A stretch of DNA of 64,000 nt from Burkholderia cepacia (GTDB lineage Bacteria; Pseudomonadota; Gammaproteobacteria; Burkholderiales; Burkholderiaceae): positions 3,038,001 to 3,102,000 of the forward strand of contig NZ_CP073638.1 of the NCBI RefSeq assembly GCF_029962485.1, given 5' to 3'. Below, one piece after another: positions 1 through 8,001 of the stretch. Positions within the stretch are counted from its first letter, which is position 1; every line of letters starts with the position of its first letter. The notes under the pieces were generated by a model that was given only the letters and a program-made list of their open reading frames with translations, had not been told where the DNA came from and did not search any database. The translations under genes and the position numbers were made by a program.

Positions 1-123
1 CCTCGTGATGGGCGTGTCCGACCGCATCCTCGTGATGGAGCACGGCCGGCCGATCGTGATCGGCACGCCGGAAGCGGTCCGCAACGACCCGCGCGTGATC
101 AAGGCGTATCTGGGGGAAGAGTG

Positions 124-124
<1 letters not shown>
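1..124 (+). CDS. livG: Branched-chain amino-acid ABC transporter ATP-binding protein LivG, C-terminal end (partial)
   Basis: Only the last 40 codons are in the window; the gene begins upstream of base 1. The visible tail (VSDRILVMEHG, then GTPEAVRNDP and a closing AYLGEE) is the region after the H-loop that is typical of LivG-type ATPases of the hydrophobic amino-acid transporter family. Its TGA stop shares an A with the ATG of the next gene, so the two ATPases are translationally coupled. The LivG role is inferred from the tail and from the LivF that follows. Confidence 0.8.
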
Positions 125-825
<701 letters not shown>

Positions 826-833
826 TGCCGACA

Positions 834-865
834 GCCGCCGGCCTGCAACGGGCCGGCGGCGTTTT
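834..865 (+). terminator. Rho-independent terminator after livF
   Basis: A perfect 10-bp stem (GCCGCCGGCC / GGCCGGCGGC) with a 7-base loop is followed by GTTTT. It starts 9 bases after the livF stop. Confidence 0.85.
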
Positions 866-916
866 GCCTGTTCGTACGCCTGGCGCATGCAAGGCCGGTT
901 CCCGGCCTTGTCTTTC

Positions 917-1768
917 CTACCCGATCCTGAACGTGCTTTTCAGTACGTCGCGCAGATGCAGCGCGGCGCGATTGCTGTCGTCCGTCAGGATGGTGATGAG
1001 GTGCGGCGGGAGATCGGGCAGCACGATCCCGGCGACGTGGCTCGTCAGGTTGCCCGACACGCGATCGTGCTCGATCAGGCCGACCGCGAGGCCGTTCGCG
1101 ATGCAGGCTTCGACCGCCGGCGAGCTGGCGCTTTCGAGCAGCATCCGGTGCGCGATCTTCGCCTTCTTCAGCGCGTTCAGCGCGGTATCGCGGTACGGGC
1201 AGCCCTGCAGCTGCACCGCGATCGGCAGCGGCGCATCGGGATTGAACTTGAACGTGCGCGCGGCGACCCACACCGGATGGGTCTTGCTGAGCAGCTCGGC
1301 ATGCGGCGGCGCTTTCGGCACGACGGCGATCGTGATGTCGAGCTGGCCGCGCGAGAACAGCAGCTGCAGTTCCTCGCTGGAACGTGCTTCGACGGTCAGT
1401 TCGAGCAACGGGCGATCGGCGGCGAAACGCGGCAGGAATTCCGCCATGAAGTGCGCCGCGTAGGAATCGGGGATGCCGAGCCGCAGCTTGCCGGTCAGCA
1501 TTTGCGGCGACAGCGATTCGACGAGCCGGTCGTGACTCAGCAGGAACTCGGTGGTGTCGCTCAGCAGCTTGTGGCCGTACTGCGTGAGTTCGACCGCCTG
1601 GTTGTTTCGCGTAAACAGGCGCTGCGCGACCATTTCCTCCAGCTTCTGAATCTGCGCGGTGACCGATGACGGGCTGCGGTTCACATGGGCGGCCGCATCC
1701 TTGAAGCGGCCGAGCTTCGCGACGGCGTGGAAGGTTCGCAACAGGTCGACGTCCAGGGTGCGCGGCAT
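917..1768 (-). CDS. LysR-family transcriptional regulator
   Basis: A 283-residue LysR protein. The winged helix-turn-helix covers about residues 5-65 (DLLRTFHAVAKLGRFKDAA, then SSVTAQIQKLEE), and a type-2 periplasmic-binding-like effector domain fills about 90-280. It is transcribed away from the methyltransferase/oxygenase/exporter operon and shares a 133-bp intergenic region with it, the classic layout for a LysR gene controlling its neighbour. A GAATCA-G-TGATTC palindrome 15 bases upstream of its start is a candidate site. The effector is unknown. Confidence 0.92.
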   Translation of the reverse strand: MPRTLDVDLLRTFHAVAKLGRFKDAAAHVNRSPSSVTAQIQKLEEMVAQRLFTRNNQAVELTQYGHKLLSDTTEFLLSHDRLVESLSPQMLTGKLRLGIPDSYAAHFMAEFLPRFAADRPLLELTVEARSSEELQLLFSRGQLDITIAVVPKAPPHAELLSKTHPVWVAARTFKFNPDAPLPIAVQLQGCPYRDTALNALKKAKIAHRMLLESASSPAVEACIANGLAVGLIEHDRVSGNLTSHVAGIVLPDLPPHLITILTDDSNRAALHLRDVLKSTFRIG

Positions 1769-1782
1769 GATTTGGTTTTTCC

Positions 1783-1795
1783 GAATCAGTGATTC
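1783..1795. promoter_or_regulatory. Perfect palindrome in the LysR/methyltransferase intergenic region
   Basis: GAATCA-G-TGATTC is a perfect 6+1+6 palindrome between the divergent LysR gene and the 1902 operon. It lies close to the LysR start, where an autoregulatory site is expected. It is not a textbook T-N11-A LysR box, so its assignment is inference. Confidence 0.45.
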
Positions 1796-1901
1796 AGGTA
1801 ATGTCGATTGACGGAATTATTGAGCATCCCATATTCTCGGGTCAACAGGCAGACAACGGCAGGCAGCCGGTCGGGCGTTGCACGCATCCGGGGAACGATT
1901 C

Positions 1902-2882
1902 ATGTCGATCAATGATTTTGTCGTAGATGCATTGGTGCGGGACAGGAAGCTGAAGGCGGAGTCGGTATGGACGGTCGAGAATCACGAAAAGTATTCGACG
2001 CTGAAGCGCGCTGACGATGACGCGCGGCGCAGGGAAGCGGGGCGCGAAGTCTTTTCGCTGATGCGCAACCTGAACGAGCTGGGCGTACGAAGCCCGGCGT
2101 TGTGCGCGGATCGCGACGGCAACGGTTCGTTGCGCGAAGCGATCGGCGAGCTGAGCGAGCGGCTGGCCACCTTGTCGCGCGGCCGCGATCTCCACTACAT
2201 CGAGCTCGGGCCCGAGCCGGTCAAGACGACCGAGCTGATGAAGGCCGTCAGCGGCGGCGGGCCGGACCATCTGCGTTACACGGCCGTCGACATCAACGAG
2301 TCGTCGGAAGACGCGATGCGTCACGCGATCATGCCGTTCCTGAAAACGCCCGGCTGCTTCAACTACATCGCCGACGATTACCGCAACGTGCAGTGGAACC
2401 ATATCGACCTGGGGCAGGACGTGACGTTCATCACGATGCTCGGGTTCCAGGAAGGCAACGAATTGCCGGTGACGATCGGCCGGCTCATCCGCAATCTCGG
2501 CGGCAAGTCGACCTACGTCGTGTCGGAGATGCAGTTGCTCGTGGAGGGGCGCGAAGAGCCCATCTACAACTTCTACCGGAACGAGAACATGGTGAGGTTC
2601 TCCGAGATCGTCAGCCGGCAGCAGGGCTTCGAGCCGCTGGGCGAGCATCATGTGTCGATCGTGCGGCTCAATCTGCTCGGCGACCAGTTTCATGTCGCGG
2701 TCACGCTGCAACCGGTGTCGAAAGCAGGGGCCGACGGGCATCTGATCACCAACGTCTGCCTGAAATACACGCCGGAGCAATTCCGCCACGTACGCCTGAG
2801 CCACGGCAATTGCCGCGTGATCGACGAGCTGCGCAGCGGCGACGGCAGCGTCGTGTACCAGATTGCGCAGTTCAAGGGCTGA
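1902..2882 (+). CDS. EgtD-like (histidine-specific type) SAM-dependent methyltransferase
   Basis: The 326-residue protein resembles the EgtD/EasF family, which N-methylates the alpha-amino group of histidine or tryptophan derivatives. The SAM motif YIELGPEPVKT (about residues 99-109) corresponds to the ELGxGxxxKT loop of EgtD, followed by the acidic AVDIN end of strand 2 (D130) and FITMLGFQEGNE (about 176-187), which occupies the place of the family's GNF motif. ATG 1902 was chosen because GGGGAA lies 6 bases upstream; a TTG at 1878 has no such site. No EgtB, EgtC or EgtE homologue is nearby, so ordinary ergothioneine synthesis is unlikely. It heads an operon with an oxygenase and an exporter. 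The substrate is unknown. Confidence 0.75.
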   Translation: MSINDFVVDALVRDRKLKAESVWTVENHEKYSTLKRADDDARRREAGREVFSLMRNLNELGVRSPALCADRDGNGSLREAIGELSERLATLSRGRDLHYIELGPEPVKTTELMKAVSGGGPDHLRYTAVDINESSEDAMRHAIMPFLKTPGCFNYIADDYRNVQWNHIDLGQDVTFITMLGFQEGNELPVTIGRLIRNLGGKSTYVVSEMQLLVEGREEPIYNFYRNENMVRFSEIVSRQQGFEPLGEHHVSIVRLNLLGDQFHVAVTLQPVSKAGADGHLITNVCLKYTPEQFRHVRLSHGNCRVIDELRSGDGSVVYQIAQFKG

Positions 2883-2911
2883 GTGCCGATTTGCCGACAG
2901 CGAGGCGCGCG

Positions 2912-3901
2912 ATGAACAAGGGAAATGCATTGCCGGTGTTTGCGCGAGGGTTCGATCGCGTGAGGCTCGCGTTGCAGACGTCGCTGTCCGCCGGCGTGAA
3001 CGTCGAAGGCGCGATCGATGCGTCGAAGGAACCGATGCGCTGGACGAGCGCCTGCCTGCGCGACGGTTACCAGGTGCGATATCGCCGCAACCTCGACGAT
3101 CTTGGCTACCGCGACGTGCCGATGCGCGGCACGCGCTCGGATTCGCTGAATGCGGTGTGCCATCTGCGCGGGCTGTTCTCCAGCGAAGCGGTGAGCGCGT
3201 TGCGCGAGATCGGCCGCGCGCTGGAGCGCAGCGCGTCGAGCAGCAACTGGATCATCTCGAAGCGCGTGCGCGCGGTGACGAACCGCTCGCGGTTCATCGA
3301 CGACATGATGCACGACCGCGCATTCCTGATGAGGGTGTCGCGTCTTGCCGGCGCGCCGCTGATCCCGTATCCGATGGTCAATGCGCGGTCGCAGTTCAAC
3401 TACTACTATCCGACGGACTCGCGCGACGACGGCAAGGAACAGCTCGGTATGTGGCATACCGACGGCACGAGTTTCGTGCTGAACATCGTGCTGTCGGATC
3501 GCTCCGATTACGAGGGCGGCAACTTTCTGTTCTACGAATCGACTGCGGAGACGTTCGATCGTCACGACAAGGAGCGCCGGCATGTAAAGACGGCGAATCT
3601 CGATACCGCGGGCGACGCGTTGCTCATCTACGGCAGCAAGCTGTTCCACGGTGTCGAGCCGGTCGAGGCCGGGCGCCGCATGTCGCTGGTGCTGTCGTTT
3701 CATTGTCCGTACACGCGCGAGGACGACAACGGGTTCTGGCATCTCGCGTCGGACGACGGCATTCCGCGCACGATCGTCAACTGGCTGGCGCTGCAGCGCG
3801 CCCTCAGGGACGACGCCGAACTGCAGTATCACCGTCTCGGGCTCGAACCGATCCGGCCCGAGGATCTGGCCGACCAGCGCCTGTTCCCGGCCACCTTCTG
3901 A
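2912..3901 (+). CDS. 2-oxoglutarate/Fe(II)-dependent oxygenase
   Basis: A 329-residue protein with a double-stranded beta-helix oxygenase core. The iron ligands can be read as WHTD (H182, D184) and LFHG (H246), with the 2-oxoglutarate-binding arginine in GRRMSLV (R255 or R256), the prolyl-hydroxylase-like pattern. About 120 N-terminal residues have no recognised domain. It starts 29 bases after the methyltransferase stop and is followed after 13 bases by an exporter gene. It probably hydroxylates or desaturates the methylated small molecule made by its neighbour; that role is inference. Confidence 0.8.
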   Translation: MNKGNALPVFARGFDRVRLALQTSLSAGVNVEGAIDASKEPMRWTSACLRDGYQVRYRRNLDDLGYRDVPMRGTRSDSLNAVCHLRGLFSSEAVSALREIGRALERSASSSNWIISKRVRAVTNRSRFIDDMMHDRAFLMRVSRLAGAPLIPYPMVNARSQFNYYYPTDSRDDGKEQLGMWHTDGTSFVLNIVLSDRSDYEGGNFLFYESTAETFDRHDKERRHVKTANLDTAGDALLIYGSKLFHGVEPVEAGRRMSLVLSFHCPYTREDDNGFWHLASDDGIPRTIVNWLALQRALRDDAELQYHRLGLEPIRPEDLADQRLFPATF

Positions 3902-3914
3902 GAGCCGTCGCCCC

Positions 3915-4838
3915 ATGCAGCTATTCCTGCTTCAGCTCGTTTTCGTGTTGTCGTGGAGTTCCGGTTTCATCGGCGCGAAGCTCGGCGCGGAAACGGCCGG
4001 CGCATTCAACCTGCTGTTCTGGCGGTTCCTGCTCGTCACGCTGTGCCTGGCGATCGTCCTCAACCGGCAACTCGGGCGGCTGACGCTCGAAAAAATCCGC
4101 TATCACGCGGTGATCGGCTTCCTGTCGCAGTTTCTCTATCTGACCTGCGTGTATATCGCGATTCAGCATGGCCTGCCGCCGGGCATCGCCGCGATCGTCG
4201 CGGCGCTGCAGCCGCTCATCACCGCCGCGATGACGTCGCTCGAAGGCAGCGAGCGCAGCGGGGCGCGCCAGTGGGCCGGGCTCGTCGTCGGGTTCGTCGG
4301 CGTGGGCATCGTGATCGGTGGGCAGTATGCGCTGCCGGCAGGGTCGGTCGGGATCGTCATGTACCTGCTGCCGCTGGCGTCCGCGCTGGGGCTGTCGATC
4401 GCGACGATCTATCAGCGGCGGCGTGCACTGACGGCCGTGCGCAGCAACGAGGACGGACTGTTCCTGCCGCTGTTCGTGCAAGGGTGCGTGAGCCTCGTGC
4501 TGTTCGCGGCGTGCGGGATCTTCACGGGCAACCTGCATGTGCCGACGCAGCCGAACGTATGGGTGTCGGTCGTGTGGCTGACGGTGTTCTCGACCTTCAT
4601 CGCCTATCTGTCGCTGTGGGCGCTGCTCAAGCGGATGCCCGCGACGCGCGTGGCGACCCTCGTCTATCTCGAACCGCCGGTGACGCTGATGTGGGCCGCA
4701 TGGATGTTCGGCGACCGGATCGAGGTGACGACCTATTTTGGCATCGTCGTCGTCGCGATCGGCGTGTGGCTGGCCGGCAAGCACGTCGAGCGGCCCGCGC
4801 GGGCGCGGCGCGCGGAGATGGAGGCGGCCGGCCGCTGA
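3915..4838 (+). CDS. EamA/DMT-family transporter (probable metabolite exporter)
   Basis: A 307-residue inner-membrane protein with about ten hydrophobic segments arranged as two EamA repeats (roughly residues 1-135 and 145-290), as in RhtA/YdcZ-type exporters. The N-terminus FVLSWSSGFIGAKLG is typical of the family. It starts 13 bases after the oxygenase stop, so it is the third gene of the operon and most likely exports the operon's product, or protects against a related compound. The substrate is not predictable from sequence. Confidence 0.88.
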   Translation: MQLFLLQLVFVLSWSSGFIGAKLGAETAGAFNLLFWRFLLVTLCLAIVLNRQLGRLTLEKIRYHAVIGFLSQFLYLTCVYIAIQHGLPPGIAAIVAALQPLITAAMTSLEGSERSGARQWAGLVVGFVGVGIVIGGQYALPAGSVGIVMYLLPLASALGLSIATIYQRRRALTAVRSNEDGLFLPLFVQGCVSLVLFAACGIFTGNLHVPTQPNVWVSVVWLTVFSTFIAYLSLWALLKRMPATRVATLVYLEPPVTLMWAAWMFGDRIEVTTYFGIVVVAIGVWLAGKHVERPARARRAEMEAAGR

Positions 4839-4903
4839 CGCACTGGTTGTACGAGCGATTCCGGTGTAGCGTCGCGAGACAACCCGACTCGCGAAGGAAC
4901 CCG

Positions 4904-5254
4904 ATGAAAGTCAAACGGATCGTCGCCAACATCGACACTCGATCGGTCGACGACGCAAAGCGTTTCTACCAGCACCTCTTCGGTCTCGACCTGCTGATGG
5001 ATCATGGTTGGATCGCGACCTGCGGCAATGCCGAGCAGATGGACGTGCAGATCAGTTTCGCGTCGCAGGGCGGGTCGGGCACGCCGACGCCCGATCTGTC
5101 GATCGAGGTCGACGATGTCGATGAAGCGCTCGCGCGCGTACGTGCGGCTGGCGTTCCCGTCGAGTACGGCCCGGCTGACGAGCCTTGGGGCGTGCGGCGG
5201 TTTTACGTGCGCGATCCGTTCGGCAAGCTCGTCAACGTACTTGCGCATCGCTGA
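4904..5254 (+). CDS. VOC-family (glyoxalase/bleomycin-resistance fold) protein
   Basis: A 116-residue single-module VOC protein. The first half (RIVANI, then AKRFYQHLFGLDLLMD) and second half (DLSIEVDDVDEALARVRA, then RRFYVRDPFGKLVNVLAH) show the paired beta-alpha-beta-beta-beta layout. A GAAGGA site lies a few bases before ATG 4904. It is separated from the exporter gene by 65 bases and could be cotranscribed. Its reaction is unknown; proteins of this size act as dioxygenases, lyases or binding proteins. Confidence 0.85.
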   Translation: MKVKRIVANIDTRSVDDAKRFYQHLFGLDLLMDHGWIATCGNAEQMDVQISFASQGGSGTPTPDLSIEVDDVDEALARVRAAGVPVEYGPADEPWGVRRFYVRDPFGKLVNVLAHR

Positions 5255-5279
5255 TCCGGCATCCGGGCCGGCGCGGCGT

Positions 5280-5425
5280 TCATGCATGCAACGCAAGCTT
5301 TTCACGGCCTTGTCGACCGCCTTCTTCGGCTGCCGCAATGCCAACCCGACGAGGTCGGGATTCTCGGCATCGTCGGTACGAAAGACTTCGCGGGTGGCCG
5401 TATCGAGCGGGGCAGCGCTTTGACG
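5280..5425 (-). pseudogene. Remnant of a DUF2000 gene (C-terminal part, frameshifted)
   Basis: The reverse strand encodes FRTDDAENPDLVGLALR followed by QPKKAVDKAVKSL, nearly the same as the C-terminus of the intact DUF2000 gene at 6627-7034. A one-base deletion near the end puts the final LALHA-stop into another frame. Homology fades above about 5425 and no start or N-terminal half remains. A 21-base block (5310-5330) is identical to 6658-6678. It looks like a decayed second copy or a duplicated end of the intact gene. Confidence 0.75.
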
Positions 5426-5456
5426 TGACAGGCTGAGTGCTGATCGCGGCATGCGT

Positions 5457-5494
5457 GTAGCAAATTCGGCTCCGATCGTAGCTAAATTGGCTAC
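5457..5494. promoter_or_regulatory. Operator pair 1 (GTAGC-N7-GCTAC) upstream of the nucleotidyltransferase/HEPN operon
   Basis: There are two 17-bp inverted repeats. The first (5457-5473) is imperfect, ending GCTCC, and the second (5478-5494) is perfect. Their starts are 21 bp apart, two helical turns. Together with pair 2 they are the likely binding sites of the winged-helix domain of the adjacent protein. Confidence 0.7.
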
Positions 5495-5537
5495 GTTTCG
5501 ATAATCGGCACAAAATCGGCGACTCGGACTATGCCTT

Positions 5538-5575
5538 GTAGCCGATTGAGCTACAATTGTAGCTAATCATGCTAC
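5538..5575. promoter_or_regulatory. Operator pair 2 (GTAGC-N7-GCTAC) overlapping promoter and start codon
   Basis: Two perfect 17-bp inverted repeats at 5538-5554 and 5559-5575 are again 21 bp apart. The second covers the ATG at 5569. A TACAAT at 5552-5557, a possible -10 element, lies across and between them, so a bound protein would block both transcription and the start region. No Shine-Dalgarno sequence precedes the ATG, so the message may be nearly leaderless. No convincing -35 was found. Confidence 0.75.
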
Positions 5576-6168
5576 GATCCATTGCCTCTACCCTGTTTGG
5601 TGACTATCGGCGCCGCGCGCTGGGCTTGCTTCTGTTGCGGCCCGATCAGGCGTTGCACGTCCGCGAGATCGCCCGTTTGACGGGCACGACGCCCGGTACG
5701 CTGCACAAGGAACTGAGCAAGCTGGCCGAAGCCGGCATCCTGAGCAGGGATCGACAGGGCAATCAGGTGCTCTATCGCGCCAATCGAAGTTGCCCGATCT
5801 ACGAAGAACTGGCTTCGATCATGCGAAAGACCTCGGGTATGGGGGACGTGCTGTCCGAAGCTCTGTCGTCGTGTGCCGAGGAAATCCGTGTGGCGTTCGT
5901 GTTCGGTTCCGTCGCGCGCGGCCAGGAAACGGCCGACAGTGACGTCGATGTGATGGTGATTGGCTCGGTTGGCTTTGCAACTGTGGTCCGGCTGTTCTAC
6001 GACGCACAGGCTACGTTGGGGCGGGACATCAATCCGAAGGTGCTGTCGGCGAACGAGTTTCGTGATGGCGTCACCGGGCAGGACGCGTTTTTGCGGGACG
6101 TGCTTGGAAAACCCAAGATCTTCTTGATTGGTAGCGACCATGACCTTGCAGAACTTGCTCGGCGTTAG
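5569..6168 (+). CDS. Winged-helix regulator fused to a MNT-type nucleotidyltransferase domain
   Basis: A 199-residue protein. Residues 1-75 form a winged helix-turn-helix (REIARLTGTTPGTLHKELS, then LAEAGILSR). About 105-160 is a minimal nucleotidyltransferase with the GS-x10-DxD motif: G113-S114, then D125 and D127 in SDVDVMV. In MntA/HepT pairs this domain is the antitoxin, which AMPylates the HEPN toxin; here it is joined to a DNA-binding domain, which should allow autoregulation at the four upstream palindromes. It overlaps the HEPN gene by 29 bases. Base composition is clearly lower in GC than the surroundings, suggesting recent acquisition. Confidence 0.85.
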   Translation: MLRSIASTLFGDYRRRALGLLLLRPDQALHVREIARLTGTTPGTLHKELSKLAEAGILSRDRQGNQVLYRANRSCPIYEELASIMRKTSGMGDVLSEALSSCAEEIRVAFVFGSVARGQETADSDVDVMVIGSVGFATVVRLFYDAQATLGRDINPKVLSANEFRDGVTGQDAFLRDVLGKPKIFLIGSDHDLAELARR

Positions 6169-6586
6169 TCTTGATGCAGTCCGGCCGGACCGGGAGCAAG
6201 CGACGCGCCTGCTGGCCGCGGCGGAACGAAATCTGGCGGATGCGCAAATCGCCGCGTTGAGCAACGAAAACCGCTTCGATGCGGCGTACAAGGCGATCAT
6301 GCAACTCGCCATGCTGGCTTTGCACGCGAACGGATTTCGTACGTTGACGAGCCGACCGGGGCACCACCAGACGGCGATCCAGACGCTCCCACAGACAATC
6401 GGTTTGCCGGTCGAGCGAATGATCGTGCTGGACGCACTGCGCAAGCAGCGCAACCTGTCCGATTACTCCGGCGATGTGGTTCAGGCGTCTGCGGTTCGCG
6501 AGTGTTTCGATAGTGCGACGGCGCTCCTGATTGACGTAAAGGCGTGGATGGACGGGAACAAGCCGGAGTTGTTGGCCGCGCAGTAG
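6140..6586 (+). CDS. HEPN-domain protein (putative toxin partner of the nucleotidyltransferase)
   Basis: A 148-residue, mainly helical protein with HEPN features: an N-terminal helix with paired basic and acidic residues (ATRLLAAAERNLADAQ), then YKAIMQLAMLALHANGF, then LRKQRNLSDY at 100-109. The usual RNase motif R-x4-6-H appears as R104-x4-Y109, the variant seen in UPF0332-like HEPN proteins, so RNase activity is not assured. ATG 6140 lies inside the end of the upstream gene. The pair forms a toxin-antitoxin-like operon. The activity and target are unknown. Confidence 0.78.
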   Translation: MTLQNLLGVSLDAVRPDREQATRLLAAAERNLADAQIAALSNENRFDAAYKAIMQLAMLALHANGFRTLTSRPGHHQTAIQTLPQTIGLPVERMIVLDALRKQRNLSDYSGDVVQASAVRECFDSATALLIDVKAWMDGNKPELLAAQ

Positions 6587-6626
6587 CCGTTACCGTGTCG
6601 AATCGCCAACTCGAAACGCCGATGCG

Positions 6627-7034
6627 TCACGCATGCAACGCCAACCCCTTCACCGCTTTGTCGACCGCCTTCTTCGGCCCGCGCAACGCGAGCCCGACGA
6701 GGTCGGGATGCGCCGCATCGCCGGCGCGAAACACCGCGCGGTTGGCCGCGTCGTGTCCGGTCGAAAACATCGCGTGCACGTAGGGCACGATCGTGAGTTC
6801 GCGCGACAGCGCCTGCCGGTGCGCCGCCTGCAGGCCATCGAGGTCGGCCGCGAACACCAGCATCGGCTGGCCCAACATGCGGCCGTAGCGGCGTCCCGCC
6901 GCATCCTCGTAAGGCTCGCCGAGCGCTTCGGGCGCTTCAGCCGCGACGCCCGTCGCGAGAAACGCGACGACATTGAGTTTCTGCCACGCTGCAAGATCGT
7001 CGCGCACGATCAGCGCCACCTTGGTATCGAACAT
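6627..7034 (-). CDS. DUF2000 family protein
   Basis: A 135-residue protein beginning MFDTKVALIVRDDLAAWQ and ending PKKAVDKAVKGLALHA, with the layout of DUF2000 proteins (a small alpha/beta fold similar to peptidyl-tRNA hydrolase PTH2; function not established). A GAGGAG site precedes ATG 7034. It lies 44 bases downstream of the AraC regulator on the same strand and may be the last gene of an isochorismatase-AraC-DUF2000 operon. Its C-terminal sequence is duplicated, in decayed form, on the other side of the HEPN module. Confidence 0.88.
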   Translation of the reverse strand: MFDTKVALIVRDDLAAWQKLNVVAFLATGVAAEAPEALGEPYEDAAGRRYGRMLGQPMLVFAADLDGLQAAHRQALSRELTIVPYVHAMFSTGHDAANRAVFRAGDAAHPDLVGLALRGPKKAVDKAVKGLALHA

Positions 7035-7078
7035 GATTGCTCCTCGTTGAAGCGCACATGATCGAATGCCACGTGCAA

Positions 7079-7939
7079 TCAGTCTGGAACGTTTGTGCAC
7101 AATTGCCGGTACGCGGCCGGCGTGATCCGGTATGCGCGGCGAAACCAGCGGCCGAGGTGGCTCTGGTCGGCGAAGCCGACGTCGGCCGCGACCTGTGCCG
7201 GCGTGCGGCCGGCGGCCAGCAGGCGGCGCGCGGCGCGCAGCCGCAAGCGCACCAGGTACGCGTGCGGCGACGTGCCGTAGGCGCGCTGGAACAGCCGCGT
7301 CAGCCGGAACCGGTCGATCCCGGTGAGCTCGACGAGTGCGTCGAGGCCGATATCGTCGCTCATGCGCGCATGCAGCAGATCGCGCGCGCGGGCAATCGCG
7401 GGCGCGACGGCATGGTCGCCGGTGGTCGCGAGCGGGGTGCGCAACTCGCCGCCGAGCCGCGTCAGCAGGCGGTCGAGTGCCTGGTCGCGTGCGAGCTTGC
7501 CCTCTTCGCCGTGGAGTGCGATGAACGCCTGCCGGATCGTGTCGACGAGGCTGAGATCGTCGACCAGCGTATGGCTGAACGCGGCTTCGACGCCACCGAG
7601 GCCCGGCAGTTCCAGCCGGCGCGCCGCGCGTTCGACCCATGTCTGCGGCAGGTACAGCATGCCGTACGTGAAGCCGCCCGCTTCGGGGGCATGGCCGTCG
7701 TGCAGCGCGCCCGGCTCGATCAGGATCGCACGTCCCGGCACGCTGGTATGCACCGACCGGTGGCACTGGAATTGCTGCACACCCTGCTCGGTGAAGCCGA
7801 CCAGCATGTCGTCGTGATCGTGCACATCGTATGCATGGCCGCTGAAATGCGCATGCAGGCTTTCGATGCCGGTTTCCGCATCGCGCCGCGCGACGAGCCA
7901 GTGGTCGCGCGCGTCGCTGCCGTTCGTCGCCGTGTTCAT
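7079..7939 (-). CDS. AraC-family transcriptional regulator
   Basis: A 286-residue protein with an N-terminal cupin-type sensor (about residues 20-160, including HAYDVHDHDDMLVGFTEQG and the downstream IEPGALHDGH) and a C-terminal AraC double helix-turn-helix (about 185-280, ending GFADQSHLGRWFRRAYRITP). ATG 7939 is the first plausible start after the upstream gene. It sits 62 bases after the isochorismatase-like gene on the same strand and probably controls that operon. The ligand is unknown. Confidence 0.92.
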   Translation of the reverse strand: MNTATNGSDARDHWLVARRDAETGIESLHAHFSGHAYDVHDHDDMLVGFTEQGVQQFQCHRSVHTSVPGRAILIEPGALHDGHAPEAGGFTYGMLYLPQTWVERAARRLELPGLGGVEAAFSHTLVDDLSLVDTIRQAFIALHGEEGKLARDQALDRLLTRLGGELRTPLATTGDHAVAPAIARARDLLHARMSDDIGLDALVELTGIDRFRLTRLFQRAYGTSPHAYLVRLRLRAARRLLAAGRTPAQVAADVGFADQSHLGRWFRRAYRITPAAYRQLCTNVPD

Positions 7940-8001
7940 CTCCACTGCTCGTTGCGTGCCGCGTCGTGACGTGTCCGGCAGTGTACGCCGATGCCGCCCG
8001 C

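Noticed and set aside
1902..2882. Ergothioneine (egt) biosynthesis locus.
   Set aside because: Only an EgtD-like gene is present; there is no sulfoxide synthase, amidohydrolase or lyase nearby, and the motif in the GNF position differs.
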